A DNA stretch of 56,172 bases from Bacilli bacterium. Lineage in GTDB: Bacteria; Bacillota_I; Bacilli_A; RF39; UBA660. Positions 1 through 8,728 of the stretch are shown piece after piece. Under the pieces are notes generated by a model, which saw nothing but the letters and a program-made list of their open reading frames with translations, ran no database searches and was not told where the DNA came from. Within the stretch, counting starts at the first letter, position 1. Each line of letters opens with the position of its first letter. The stretch lies in the NCBI GenBank assembly GCA_017938725.1, contig JAGBAW010000001.1, positions 1 through 56,172 of the forward strand, read 5' to 3'. Made by a program: the position numbers and the translations under genes.

Positions 1-141
1 ATAGTACTTTTAGTTTAAAAGATAATTATAGAACAAATTATTTCTTGTCAAAAAGAATGTAAAAATATGTAAAAAAAATACAAATTAATTGTATGACTTG
101 TATTTTCTCTTAAATTTTTCCAACATTTACTTTACTTCATC
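1..141. repeat. Left copy of a 141-bp terminal inverted repeat
   Basis: Bases 1-141 are the exact reverse complement of 56032-56172, which I checked base by base. Identity stops at position 142 (a here against c in the other copy). The copy lies just beyond the spoIIR terminator. It contains a hairpin with a T-run (71-106, minus strand) and the last codons of a decayed small ORF. Whether the repeat continues outward beyond the window cannot be seen. Confidence 0.97.
71..106 (-). terminator. Terminator-like hairpin inside the left terminal repeat
   Basis: On the minus strand a 9-bp stem (AAAATACAA / TTGTATTTT) with a 14-nt loop is followed by a T-run. It is the mirror copy of 56067-56102. No gene in this window reads into it apart from possible run-through from spoIIR. 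Confidence 0.55.
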
Positions 142-145
142 ATAA

Positions 146-172
146 AACAAAAAAAGCCAGAGTAATGGCCTT
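146..172 (-). terminator. spoIIR terminator
   Basis: On the minus strand the arms AAGGCCA and TGGCTTT (7 bp with one G-U pair, 6-nt loop) are followed by a run of T. The stem begins at the spoIIR stop codon. Confidence 0.75.
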
Positions 173-705
173 TATTTAAAGTATTTATCTATTAGTTCCT
201 TAACAAAAAATGTATATTCTGCATCCTCTACATCCGATTCATCTGCTTCTACTAAACATAGTGGTGGAAATAACACGCACCACCAGTTATCACCATCACC
301 ATCACCTAGTGTTATAACAAGGGATTCATATTTGCCCTCTTTATATTCTATACCCTTATATTCCTTTTTTGGAAAATAATTATAACCATAATTAATATTA
401 TAGTCCTTATCATAATTTAACTTTTTTAAAGTTTCTTTAACTAAGGAATCAATCTCATCTATATTTTCTTTTATTATATTTCTTGTATCTTCAATTGTTT
501 CTTTTCCATTTATTAATTCAAATATTTTATTTTGCACTACGTTTCTTACTTGAATCTTAATATTTTGATCATAAATTGTATTACTATTTGCAATTACTCT
601 AAATCTAATTGCTTCATCTGGAATAATATCTTCACTAGCTTGTGCATTATTATAAACATAAAATAATGAAATAATAGACAAAAAAAGTAATATAATTTTT
701 TTCAT
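172..705 (-). CDS. spoIIR: Stage II sporulation protein R
   Basis: SpoIIR is the forespore-made secreted signal that activates the SpoIIGA protease, which processes pro-sigma-E in the mother cell. The 177-residue product starts with a signal peptide (MKK then a hydrophobic stretch to about residue 20, ending AQA), as expected for a protein acting in the intermembrane space. The body has the family hallmarks: an early DEAIRFRVIANSN segment and a late LGDGDGDNWWCVLFPPLCL segment. It lies downstream of prmC, as in Bacillus where prfA, prmC and spoIIR cluster. Its ribosome binding site is buried in a 12-bp hairpin that ends right at the ATG. Identification is firm; the unusual point is the leader structure. 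Confidence 0.93.
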   Translation of the reverse strand: MKKIILLFLSIISLFYVYNNAQASEDIIPDEAIRFRVIANSNTIYDQNIKIQVRNVVQNKIFELINGKETIEDTRNIIKENIDEIDSLVKETLKKLNYDKDYNINYGYNYFPKKEYKGIEYKEGKYESLVITLGDGDGDNWWCVLFPPLCLVEADESDVEDAEYTFFVKELIDKYFK

Positions 706-744
706 AAAAAATCATCCTTTCAAAATACCTATGGATGATTTTTT
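706..744 (-). promoter_or_regulatory. SD-sequestering hairpin in front of spoIIR
   Basis: On the minus strand AAAAAATCATCC (744-733) can pair perfectly with GGATGATTTTTT (717-706), a 12-bp stem with a 15-nt loop. The 3' arm contains the spoIIR Shine-Dalgarno (AAAGGATG) and ends against the ATG at 705. It also looks like an intrinsic terminator, so it could act on transcription, translation or both (inference). Confidence 0.6.
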
Positions 745-749
745 TTATT

Positions 750-1469
750 TTATTCAAAATTATGTATAAATACCATTCTATCTCTTTGTTCTAAATCTTT
801 TCTTACTATCACAGTTGGATTATTTAAATATTTACTTGCTAATGCTTTTATTTGTTTAGCTTGGTTCATGCCTATCTCAAAGCATATTAAATATTTATCA
901 TTTATTATATTATTTATATTTCTTAATATTTCTTCATAATAATACAAACCATCTTTACCTGCAAATAAAGCTAAATGTGGTTCATTATTATATACTATAT
1001 CCATTACTTTCTCATTATACGCTATATATGGTGGATTACTTATTATAATATCAAATTTAGCGTTTACACCATCATATAAATTTGTTTTTATAAACTTTAT
1101 ACTAACATCATTTTGCTTGGCATTTCTTTTAGCAACTTTTAATGCTTTTTTAGATATATCAGTTGCAACTATATCAATATTAGTATTTTCCTTCTTTAAA
1201 GCTATACTAATGCAACCTGAACCTGTTCCTATTTCTAGTAATTTTATTTTATTGTTAAAATATTTATTAATATACTTTAAAGTATTTTCAACCAATTCTT
1301 CCGTTTCAAACCTTGGTATTAATACATTTTTATTAACATTTATTTTATATCCATAAAATGATACATTCCCTATTATATATTGAACTGGGATTCCATTTTT
1401 TAATTTTTTTATTGCTTTTGGTAAATCTTTTCTATTTACATATTTTTCTAAATATTCTATATCAGTCAT
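750..1469 (-). CDS. prmC: Peptide chain release factor N5-glutamine methyltransferase
   Basis: PrmC methylates the glutamine of the GGQ motif of release factors RF1 and RF2. The SAM-binding fold is clear: GTGSG at residues 81-85, the catalytic NPPY at 145-148, and RFETE at 53-57. At 239 residues it is shorter than typical PrmC (about 275-290): the N-terminal helical domain that contacts the release factor is reduced to about 25 residues. It sits in the prfA cluster, separated only by a 90-residue unknown, and is preceded by a TAGAGGT Shine-Dalgarno. The function is well supported; the short N-terminus is a lineage trait or reduction. Confidence 0.92.
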   Translation of the reverse strand: MTDIEYLEKYVNRKDLPKAIKKLKNGIPVQYIIGNVSFYGYKINVNKNVLIPRFETEELVENTLKYINKYFNNKIKLLEIGTGSGCISIALKKENTNIDIVATDISKKALKVAKRNAKQNDVSIKFIKTNLYDGVNAKFDIIISNPPYIAYNEKVMDIVYNNEPHLALFAGKDGLYYYEEILRNINNIINDKYLICFEIGMNQAKQIKALASKYLNNPTVIVRKDLEQRDRMVFIHNFE

Positions 1470-1477
1470 TTATACCT

Positions 1478-1750
1478 CTAATTACTATACCAGCTTATAT
1501 TATTATCAGGGTTTATTAATTTTAATATTTTTTCTTCTTCTGATTTTAATTCATCTTTAGAAAGTAATTCTGCTTTAACAAAATCACAATCTTTTAATTC
1601 AATATGTTTTGTAGCTTTGTTACGCTTATAACAATAAAGATCCTTTATATGATATTTTTCTCTTTTATTTGATTGTCTTCTTTGAATAGAAGTTATACTT
1701 CCGCATTCGTGGCACAATAAATCAGATTTCACAGTTTTTATTTTGCTCAT
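1478..1750 (-). CDS. Small cysteine-rich protein, possible zinc ribbon, unknown function
   Basis: This 90-residue protein has a CxxC pair near the N-terminus (C13, C16, context LCHECG) and further cysteines at 40 and 55, which suggests one bound zinc. The second half is charged and helical. The ATG follows the prfA stop codon directly, with the Shine-Dalgarno GGTGA inside the end of prfA, so it is translated with prfA and prmC. Position suggests a link to translation termination, but I do not recognise a named family and assign no function. Confidence 0.7.
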   Translation of the reverse strand: MSKIKTVKSDLLCHECGSITSIQRRQSNKREKYHIKDLYCYKRNKATKHIELKDCDFVKAELLSKDELKSEEEKILKLINPDNNISWYSN

Positions 1751-2806
1751 TTATTCACCTGCTAATTTTCTCCTTTGATCTTCGTTGATAAGTGCTTCTA
1801 CTATCTCTTCTAATTTACCTTGCATTATTCTATCTAGTTGCATTAAAGTTAAATTTATTCTATGATCTGTTACTCTATTTTGTGGATAATTATATGTTCT
1901 TATTTTTTCAGCTCTATCTCCCGTTCCTATCTTACTTCTTCTTTCATCCTCTATTTGGGCATTTTGTTTTCTTTGTATATCATCATATACTTTACTTTTT
2001 AATATTTGCATTGCCTTTTCCTTATTTTTTAATTGGCTTCTCTCATCTTGACAAGTTACAACAGTATTAGTAGGTAAATATGTTATTCTAACTGCACTAT
2101 CTGTTGTATTTACTCCTTGTCCTCCTGCACCACTACTTCTATATACATCTATTCTTATATCACTTTCTTTTATATCTATATCTATATCTTCAACCTCTGG
2201 CAAGACTGCAACTGTCGCTGTAGATGTATGAACTCTTCCTTGTGATTCAGTAGTTGGAACTCTTTGAACCCTATGTGTACCAGATTCATATTTTAATTTT
2301 GAATAAACGCTATCCCCTTTAATCATGAATTCAATTTGAGAATATCCTCCACTTGTTCCCTCAACAGAATTTATTACTTCTACTTTCCATCCCATTGATT
2401 CAGCATACCTTGAATACATATCAAATAAGTCACCCGCAAAAAGGTTTGCCTCATCTCCACCTGCGGCTCCTCTTATTTCAACAATAATATTTTTATCATC
2501 ATTAGGATCTTTTGGTAAAAGTAATATTTCAAGATTTGTTTCCACTTTTTCTTTTTGAATTTCTAAGTTTGCTAATTCCTCTTTAGCGAAAGCAAACATT
2601 TCCTTATCATTTAACATGTCTTTAGCGTCATCTATGTCACTTAAGATTTTCTTATATTTTTTATATTCTTCTATTATTTCAGTAAGTGATGATTGTTCTT
2701 TAGATAGAGTAGTCATCATTTTTACATCACTTAAAACTTCTGGTTTACTAAGTTCATCTGTTAAAAAATTATATCTTTCTAAAGTAGCTTCTAATCTATC
2801 TATCAT
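1751..2806 (-). CDS. prfA: Peptide chain release factor 1
   Basis: RF1 ends translation at UAA and UAG. The 351-residue product has the peptidyl-hydrolysis GGQ at residues 228-230 and the stop-codon-reading PxT tripeptide as PTT at 184-186 in the usual RVPxTESQGR context, which separates it from RF2. I start at the ATG at 2806: an in-frame GTG at 2815 lies inside the Shine-Dalgarno (AGGTGA) and is too early. It overlaps nothing but nearly touches rpoE upstream and the small gene downstream. Length and motifs are normal. Confidence 0.96.
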   Translation of the reverse strand: MIDRLEATLERYNFLTDELSKPEVLSDVKMMTTLSKEQSSLTEIIEEYKKYKKILSDIDDAKDMLNDKEMFAFAKEELANLEIQKEKVETNLEILLLPKDPNDDKNIIVEIRGAAGGDEANLFAGDLFDMYSRYAESMGWKVEVINSVEGTSGGYSQIEFMIKGDSVYSKLKYESGTHRVQRVPTTESQGRVHTSTATVAVLPEVEDIDIDIKESDIRIDVYRSSGAGGQGVNTTDSAVRITYLPTNTVVTCQDERSQLKNKEKAMQILKSKVYDDIQRKQNAQIEDERRSKIGTGDRAEKIRTYNYPQNRVTDHRINLTLMQLDRIMQGKLEEIVEALINEDQRRKLAGE

Positions 2807-2815
2807 ATTTATCAC

Positions 2816-3262
2816 CTATTCTTCTATATCTTCTTCATCTACTATTGATAAATCTTCCAAATCGTCTTCTGGTAAATCATCTATATCTCCATCACCATAA
2901 TCATCTTCTAAATCTATATCATCTTCATCCTGTAATTCTTCATCTTCCTCTATAGATTCATCTTCTATTTCCTCACCAGTGTCATCTTCACCTTCATCAA
3001 CTATAACCTTTACAACATGATTTTCTTTTAAATCCCAATCGATACTATCAATTAATATAAATCTTTTATCTGTAGAAAGAGCTGTAAAAAAATCTCCAAT
3101 TTTTGCTTCAAACTCAGATTCACTTAGTTCAAGTAAATTACATACTTCTTTAAATAAATTTGGTGTATTATATTGTTTGTTATCTTCTTTAATTATTTCA
3201 TATGCTATATCAGTATAGCTCATTAATTCTAATTCTAACTTATCTTTTTTTCTTATACTCAT
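2816..3262 (-). CDS. rpoE: RNA polymerase delta subunit
   Basis: Delta is a Bacillota RNA polymerase subunit that helps core recycling and promoter selectivity. The first 85 or so residues form the HARE-HTH type globular domain (MSYTDIAYEII, then an FTALSTDKRF segment). The remaining part is a strongly acidic disordered tail of Asp and Glu, the diagnostic feature. I chose the ATG at 3262, which has AGGATG eight bases upstream; an ATG at 3280 would have this Shine-Dalgarno inside the coding sequence. The neighbour argS matches the Bacillus argS/rpoE region. Confidence 0.92.
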   Translation of the reverse strand: MSIRKKDKLELELMSYTDIAYEIIKEDNKQYNTPNLFKEVCNLLELSESEFEAKIGDFFTALSTDKRFILIDSIDWDLKENHVVKVIVDEGEDDTGEEIEDESIEEDEELQDEDDIDLEDDYGDGDIDDLPEDDLEDLSIVDEEDIEE

Positions 3263-3292
3263 AATGTTACATCCTTTCATTTATAAATATTC

Positions 3293-3321
3293 ATTATATG
3301 TATATGTTTAATGTTTATTAA
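3293..3321 (-). promoter_or_regulatory. Putative rpoE promoter
   Basis: On the minus strand TATAAT (3298-3293) lies 17 bases after TTAATA (3321-3316). The -10 is perfect and the -35 weak. It sits between argS and rpoE and would give rpoE-prfA their own start. Confidence 0.45.
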
Positions 3322-3326
3322 TGACC

Positions 3327-5036
3327 CTACATTTTACTTGGCATCTGTATACCTAATATTTCAAGACCCTTCCTTAGAACTGTGCCAACCATATTTATCA
3401 AATATAAACGGGAATGTCTTTCATCAGGATTGTCTGATAACACTTTATTTTTATTATAAAATGCGCTATAGCTTTTTGCTAAATCTATTAGATATCTTGA
3501 TAATATATAAGGTTCATTTTTAATAGCTGATTGCTCTATAATATCTGTAAAATTATAAAGTAGCTTAACAATACTATATGATTGTTCGTCACTAAGTTTA
3601 CTATAATTTATATCTTTTAGCAATACATTTTCGGAGGATTTTGACAAAATACTATTAATTCTTACATACATATATTGTATGTATGGACATGTTTCACCTT
3701 GAAATGAAAGCATTTCATCTAAATCAAATACTTCGTCTTTTATTCTAGAATTATACAAATCACTAAATACCACTGCACCTACTCCAACCTTTTTAGATAT
3801 TTCATCTATTTCAGATAAATCTGGATTTTTTTCTTTTATTATTTGTTTTGCCTTAGAAATTGATTCATTTAATATATCTTCAAGTTTAATGAAATTTCCC
3901 TTTCTTGTAGACATTTTTCCTTCCTTTAAACTATACATCCCATAAGATACATGTTCTAAGCCGTTTATATACTTATCATCTAGGCCTAAGTATTTTGCTA
4001 CTTTAAAAACTTGATTAAAATGAAAATCCTGTTCATATCCTGTTACATAAATACTCTTATCATAATCATAGACTCTTGATCTATATATAATGGCAGCTAG
4101 ATCACGAGTAGCATATATACTTGATCCATCACTTTTTTTCACTATACATGGGGTATCTATTCCATCTTCCTTTAAATCAACAACCATAGCCCCTTCACTT
4201 TGTACTAATTTATTATTTTTCTTTAATATATCTACAACCTCATCTATTTTGTCTGTATAAAATGCTTCTCCTTTTATGCTATCAAATTTTATTCCTAGTA
4301 AGTCATATGTCCTTTGAAACTCTTTTAAGCTAAGATCTCTAAACTTTTCCCATAATCTAGTACAATATTCTTCTTTTTCTTCAAGTAATTTAAAATTTTC
4401 CCTACATCTATCAAGTACTTTTTCATCCTCTTCACATAAATTATTTATCCTTATATACATCTTTGTAAGCTCATCAATTGGATTATCATCAATATTATAT
4501 TCATTTCCCCATAGTTTATAAGCTTCAATCAATTTACCAAATTGAGTTCCATAATCACCTAAATGATTAATTCCGATAGTATTATAGCCTAAGAATTTAT
4601 AAATATTATATAAAGCATGCCCAATTACTGTTGTTCTTAGATGTCCAATATGAAATGGTTTTGCTATGTTTGGGGATGAATACTCAACCAAAATAGTTTT
4701 ATTATTACCAATATTGGATCTACCATAATCATCTTTTTTTTCTTCAAACTCACTAAATACGGTCCTTGTTACTTCTTCTTTATCTAAATAAAAATTTAAA
4801 TATCCACTTACACTTTCTATTTTTTCTATATAATCTGGAGTTCTTATTTTTTCTTTTAATTCTTGTGAAATAACTATAGGAGATTTTTTCAAAGTCTTTG
4901 CTAAACTAAAACAAGGAAATGAATAATCTCCCATAGATTCTTCTTTAGTTAAATTTATATTATTATATATTTCATTTTCATCAATTTGTAAAATTGCTGA
5001 TAATAAATCTGCAATTTTCCTTTTAAAGTTTCTCAT
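3327..5036 (-). CDS. argS: Arginyl-tRNA synthetase
   Basis: Class I synthetase charging tRNA-Arg. The 569-residue product has the HIGH motif at residues 129-132, the KMSKS variant KMSTRKG at 374-380, and an all-alpha DALR anticodon-binding domain at the C-terminus ending in a conserved GLxxLGIxMPxKM-type tail. The N-terminal Arg-specific additive domain is present. It is preceded by GGAGATG and separated by two bases from the ywiB-like gene, which is adjacent to argS in Bacillus as well. Nothing looks unusual. Confidence 0.96.
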   Translation of the reverse strand: MRNFKRKIADLLSAILQIDENEIYNNINLTKEESMGDYSFPCFSLAKTLKKSPIVISQELKEKIRTPDYIEKIESVSGYLNFYLDKEEVTRTVFSEFEEKKDDYGRSNIGNNKTILVEYSSPNIAKPFHIGHLRTTVIGHALYNIYKFLGYNTIGINHLGDYGTQFGKLIEAYKLWGNEYNIDDNPIDELTKMYIRINNLCEEDEKVLDRCRENFKLLEEKEEYCTRLWEKFRDLSLKEFQRTYDLLGIKFDSIKGEAFYTDKIDEVVDILKKNNKLVQSEGAMVVDLKEDGIDTPCIVKKSDGSSIYATRDLAAIIYRSRVYDYDKSIYVTGYEQDFHFNQVFKVAKYLGLDDKYINGLEHVSYGMYSLKEGKMSTRKGNFIKLEDILNESISKAKQIIKEKNPDLSEIDEISKKVGVGAVVFSDLYNSRIKDEVFDLDEMLSFQGETCPYIQYMYVRINSILSKSSENVLLKDINYSKLSDEQSYSIVKLLYNFTDIIEQSAIKNEPYILSRYLIDLAKSYSAFYNKNKVLSDNPDERHSRLYLINMVGTVLRKGLEILGIQMPSKM

Positions 5037-5038
5037 TT

Positions 5039-5413
5039 TTACATCTCCTTTATATCAATTTGATATTTAAATATACCTGTTTTTTCATTTGATAACCATA
5101 ATTCATATTCTATATATAATTTATTTTTTTCTATTATTAATTCATTTGTAAAAATTTCAGTATCTATGTAAAAATTTAAATCTTTTATAAAATATTTTGA
5201 ATCTGTTTTTCTTTTTAATATAAAATTAAATATAATAAGTGATTCATTATTGTCTTTTTTCATAATTATATTATCTTTATTAAAAGTCATTTTTATACTT
5301 TCATTTTCATATTTAAATTCTAATTCTTTATTTTCAATATATTTTGCTTTAATATTTTCTTTTTTTATTACTTCATCATTATTTTTAATCATTAAATCTA
5401 CATAATATTCCAT
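5039..5413 (-). CDS. YwiB/DUF1934-like protein
   Basis: A 124-residue protein rich in alternating charged and hydrophobic residues, predicted to form beta strands, matching the calycin-like YwiB (DUF1934) family mostly by size, pattern and position directly before argS. The true start is the ATG at 5413, which has TTGGTGA upstream; an earlier in-frame start would add twenty hydrophobic residues and is not supported. The role of the family is not established. Family assignment rests largely on synteny. Confidence 0.6.
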   Translation of the reverse strand: MEYYVDLMIKNNDEVIKKENIKAKYIENKELEFKYENESIKMTFNKDNIIMKKDNNESLIIFNFILKRKTDSKYFIKDLNFYIDTEIFTNELIIEKNKLYIEYELWLSNEKTGIFKYQIDIKEM

Positions 5414-5444
5414 AAAAATTTCACCAATCTTTTTTTCAACGTAG

Positions 5445-5453
5445 ATTATAACA
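5445..5453 (-). promoter_or_regulatory. Extended -10 promoter for ywiB-argS
   Basis: On the minus strand TGTTATAAT is a perfect extended -10 element, 32 bases before the start of the ywiB-like gene. No good -35 is visible, as is common with extended -10 promoters. The pbp gene is divergent. Confidence 0.5.
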
Positions 5454-5526
5454 TATATATAATAAAATTGCACTTATATTTTGTTTTTTTTTTAACATAA
5501 TATAAATAGAAAAATTGGTGATTTAT

Positions 5527-7491
5527 ATGAAGAGAAAAAAGATATTACTGAAATTATTTGTTTTTTTTAGTTTTTTTATATGCATTTTATTTACATTTAT
5601 ATATTTTTATATAAGATTAACACCTAAATTAGATTTAAAAAAAACTAATAATATTATTCTTTATGATAAAAACAATAAAGTATTTTTTAAGGGAAATGGT
5701 TCTAAAGAATGGATAACTTTAAATCTAGTTGATCAAGATTTAATAGATGCGACTATTTCGATAGAAGATAAGAGATTTTATTCGCATAATGGGTTTGATT
5801 ATATTAGGATAATAAAGTCAATGTATAACAATATTGTAAATGGTAATATTGTTGAGGGTGCTTCAACTATATCGCAGCAATATGCTAGAAATTTATATCT
5901 TACTTTTGAGAGAAATTGGTCTAGAAAAATTAAAGAGGCTTGGCTTGCACTAAAACTTGAAATTAATTATTCCAAGGACGAAATACTAGAGGGTTATTTA
6001 AATACTATTAATTATGGCAATGGAGTTATGGGTATTCAAAATGCTGCAAGGTATTATTTTAATAAAAGTGCAGAAAATTTAAGTCTAGCTGAAAGTTCTA
6101 TGCTTGCGGGAATACCAGGTTCTCCTCAGGAATATTCTCCTATTAATAATGAAAAAAGTGCTAAGGCAAGACAAAAAGTCATTTTAGATAGTATGGTTAA
6201 AAATGGGTACATCACAGAGGAAGAATCAAATGAGGCATATAATACCAAGCTTACTTATTATGGAAAAAAAGATACTTTAAATCTATCTACCTTGATGTAT
6301 TATAAGGATGCTGTTTTAAGTGAACTTGAAAATTTAAATGTAATACCTAGTGACTATTTGGATTCTAATGGTATAAAAATATATACTAATTTAGATTTAG
6401 ATGCTCAAACTTCTTTAGAAAATGCTGTTAACTCAGATATTACAAATAATGATGAAATACAAGTATCTAGTGTTATGGTAGAAAATAAATCAGGAAAAGT
6501 AATTGCCCTTACTGGGGGAAGAAATTATGAAAAAAGTCAATACAATAGAGTTACATATTCAAAAAGGCAAGTTGGATCTACTATGAAACCTTTTTTATAC
6601 TATGCTGCGCTTGAAAATGGGTTTACAGCTTCATCTACATTTTTATCCGAACCTACAACTTTTTCACTTGAGAATAATCAAACATATAGTCCCGCTAACT
6701 TTGGTAATATTTATCCAAATTATCCAATTCCCCTTATATTAGCTGTTGCATATTCTGATAATATATATGCTATTAAAACTCATTTGTTTTTAGGAGAAGA
6801 TGCCATTATTAATGTAGCTAAAAAAGCTGGTATAAATACGAAACTGCCTAAAAATGTATCGTTACCTTTAGGTACTACAGAGCTTAATATTATGGAATTT
6901 ACTAATGCATATTCAACAATAGCTAATGAGGGAAAGAAAAATGATTTATATCTGATTAGAAAGGTAGAAGGGGAAGATGGAAAAGTAATCTATAAACATA
7001 AAGATAAATCTAAACAGGTTTTAGATAGTAATTATACATTTATACTTAGTTCTCTTTTAAATAATTGTTATGATAATACTCTGGCAGATTACAATTCTCC
7101 TACCTGCTTAAATATTAAACCAAAGCTTACTAAAACTTACGCTATTAAAACGGGTACAACAGATACTGATTCATGGACAGTAGGTTACAATAAAGATTAT
7201 ACTTTAAGTGTTTGGGTTGGTTATGATAATAATAAGGATCTAGTGAGTAAGGATATGAAATATGCTAAAAATATTTGGGCTGATACAATAGAAACATATT
7301 CAAGAGGTAGGGAAGATTCGTGGTATGATAAACCAAAAGACGTAGTATCTGTAATAGTAAATCCATTAACTGGAAAACTTGCTACTAATTCATCTTCTAA
7401 AAAGAAACTTATGTATTATTTGAAAGGAACACAACCTACTGAGTTTGATAATAATAATGAAGATAATGAAAAAGATAAGAATTCATCCTGA
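5527..7491 (+). CDS. Class A penicillin-binding protein (PBP1A family)
   Basis: A bifunctional enzyme that polymerises lipid II and cross-links peptidoglycan at the outer face of the membrane. After a short basic N-terminus comes one membrane helix (about residues 6-30). The GT51 transglycosylase follows, with catalytic Glu80 in EDKRFYSHNG and GASTISQQ at 111-118. The transpeptidase has SxxK at Ser351-Lys354 (STMK), SDN at 410-412 and KTG at 541-543. The ATG at 5527 is chosen because the TTG and GTG just upstream form the Shine-Dalgarno (TTGGTGA). It is the only plus-strand gene among the minus-strand genes left of the origin. Length (654) is normal for PbpF/PbpD/PBP1A-like enzymes. Confidence 0.93.
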   Translation: MKRKKILLKLFVFFSFFICILFTFIYFYIRLTPKLDLKKTNNIILYDKNNKVFFKGNGSKEWITLNLVDQDLIDATISIEDKRFYSHNGFDYIRIIKSMYNNIVNGNIVEGASTISQQYARNLYLTFERNWSRKIKEAWLALKLEINYSKDEILEGYLNTINYGNGVMGIQNAARYYFNKSAENLSLAESSMLAGIPGSPQEYSPINNEKSAKARQKVILDSMVKNGYITEEESNEAYNTKLTYYGKKDTLNLSTLMYYKDAVLSELENLNVIPSDYLDSNGIKIYTNLDLDAQTSLENAVNSDITNNDEIQVSSVMVENKSGKVIALTGGRNYEKSQYNRVTYSKRQVGSTMKPFLYYAALENGFTASSTFLSEPTTFSLENNQTYSPANFGNIYPNYPIPLILAVAYSDNIYAIKTHLFLGEDAIINVAKKAGINTKLPKNVSLPLGTTELNIMEFTNAYSTIANEGKKNDLYLIRKVEGEDGKVIYKHKDKSKQVLDSNYTFILSSLLNNCYDNTLADYNSPTCLNIKPKLTKTYAIKTGTTDTDSWTVGYNKDYTLSVWVGYDNNKDLVSKDMKYAKNIWADTIETYSRGREDSWYDKPKDVVSVIVNPLTGKLATNSSSKKKLMYYLKGTQPTEFDNNNEDNEKDKNSS

Positions 7492-7507
7492 ATAACTTAT
7501 CTTTTTT
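7469..7507 (+). terminator. Terminator of the penicillin-binding protein gene
   Basis: AAAAAGATAAG (7469-7479) pairs with CTTATCTTTTT. The loop itself can pair (ATTCA/TGAAT), and a T-run follows. The stem spans the stop codon. Confidence 0.8.
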
Positions 7508-7661
7508 AAAAAATGGTAGATGTTCGCTTATTAACTATTGGTTATTTTATAGAATTAGTATGTATATATTTAATTAGTGTAAAATGCACTCCTTTATTCT
7601 TTATAGAAAATTATGATTAATAATTAAAGGAGAAAAAACTTTATATACAGTTGTTATTCTT

Positions 7662-8660
7662 CTACTTTTCTACTTTTATAACAAATTGATATAATGAATC
7701 AAAGTCATATTTATCTAATTTCACATCAAAGCCAACCATTTTTATTTCAGTTATTAAATTATTTATTTTCTCTATTACTAAATCAATGTTCTTTTTACTA
7801 GAGGTAGATGGTATTATTGAATCTTGATAATCATTTATTACTTCTATTTCTTCATCTTCTATAAGTTGTTCATCTAAATTAGTAACATTATTAATATTTA
7901 TTGTACTATTTAATATTGAATCTAAATCTTTTAATTTAATATCGTTTTCTGACAATTCATCAGTATTAGGTTTAAGACTTGGAAATACAAACGGATTTTC
8001 CTCTTTTTGTTTATTAGTTAAGTTTGATATTTGAATAAATTCATCTTCTTTATTATTTAATTTATTTGTTATTAAATCTTCAGTATCTCTAACATTTAAC
8101 CTCTTCTCTATAATTTCATTTAATACTTTTCTTTGCAAATCTTTATCATCTATTCTTAGCAAACTTCTTGCATGTCTTTCAGATATTTTATTATTTAAAA
8201 GAGCTTCTTGAACTTCTTCATCTAAATTTAAAAGTCTTAATTTATTTGAAATAGTAGCTTGTGTTTTACCCATCCTACCTGCGAGCTGATCCTGCGTTAA
8301 ATAACCTCTGTCTAGTAATTTTTTGTAAGATTTAGCTTCTTCTATTGGAGATAAGTCTCTTCTTTGTATATTTTCTACTATTGCAACTTCTGCTGATTCA
8401 TTATCGTTTAAATCTATAATTACAGCAGGAACTGTAGAAAGACCCGCAATATATGATGCTTTATATCTTCTTTCACCCGCAATTATTTCATATTTATCTC
8501 CTATTTTTCGAAGGACTAGAGGCTGAATTATTCCATGTTGTCTAATAGATTCTGCAAGTTCATTTAAACCTTGTTCATCAAAGGATAACCTTGGTTGAAA
8601 TCTATTTGGAATTATATCATCTAATGCTACTTCTATTATCTCTTTTTCCCTACTATTCAT
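7662..8660 (-). CDS. noc: Nucleoid occlusion protein Noc (ParB/Noc family)
   Basis: A CTP-switch DNA-binding protein of the ParB/Noc family. It shows FQPR, the GERR CTP-binding motif (residues 62-65) and a helix-turn-helix. Of the four positions reported to separate ParB (R, T, A, G) from Noc (Q, K, K, R) specificity, this protein has Gln134, Lys140, Asn145 and Arg162, so three are Noc-like. It follows rsmG, the place of noc in Bacillus, and the window carries a Noc-type palindrome at 31698-31711. The N-terminal amphipathic membrane helix of Bacillus Noc is absent: only about 10 residues precede the first strand. Residues of about 205-300 form a low-complexity acidic linker not usual in the family. 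I start at the ATG at 8660, because the GTG at 8669 is part of the Shine-Dalgarno. ParB (Spo0J) is the alternative. Confidence 0.8.
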   Translation of the reverse strand: MNSREKEIIEVALDDIIPNRFQPRLSFDEQGLNELAESIRQHGIIQPLVLRKIGDKYEIIAGERRYKASYIAGLSTVPAVIIDLNDNESAEVAIVENIQRRDLSPIEEAKSYKKLLDRGYLTQDQLAGRMGKTQATISNKLRLLNLDEEVQEALLNNKISERHARSLLRIDDKDLQRKVLNEIIEKRLNVRDTEDLITNKLNNKEDEFIQISNLTNKQKEENPFVFPSLKPNTDELSENDIKLKDLDSILNSTININNVTNLDEQLIEDEEIEVINDYQDSIIPSTSSKKNIDLVIEKINNLITEIKMVGFDVKLDKYDFDSLYQFVIKVEK

Positions 8661-8700
8661 ACTACTCACCCTTTTATTCTTATATAATTAAGTTTACAAT

Positions 8701-8728
8701 AAAAATCCATTTTTTACAATGGATTTTT
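8701..8728 (-). terminator. Terminator at the end of rsmG
   Basis: AAAAATCCAT (8701-8710) and ATGGATTTTT (8719-8728) form a 10-bp perfect stem with an 8-nt loop, with T-rich sequence after it on the minus strand. It overlaps the rsmG stop codon and would limit read-through into noc. Confidence 0.65.

Noticed and set aside
1-141. A telomere of a linear chromosome or a linear plasmid end
   Set aside because: No hairpin telomere features are visible, the genes are chromosomal housekeeping genes, and the exact 141-bp length fits an assembly k-mer node better.
2807-2815. Upstream GTG/TTG starts for prfA and similarly for gyrB, dnaA, mfd, rsmI, noc and the penicillin-binding protein
   Set aside because: In each case the upstream codon is part of a GGTG-type Shine-Dalgarno, and an ATG lies 5-8 bases further on.
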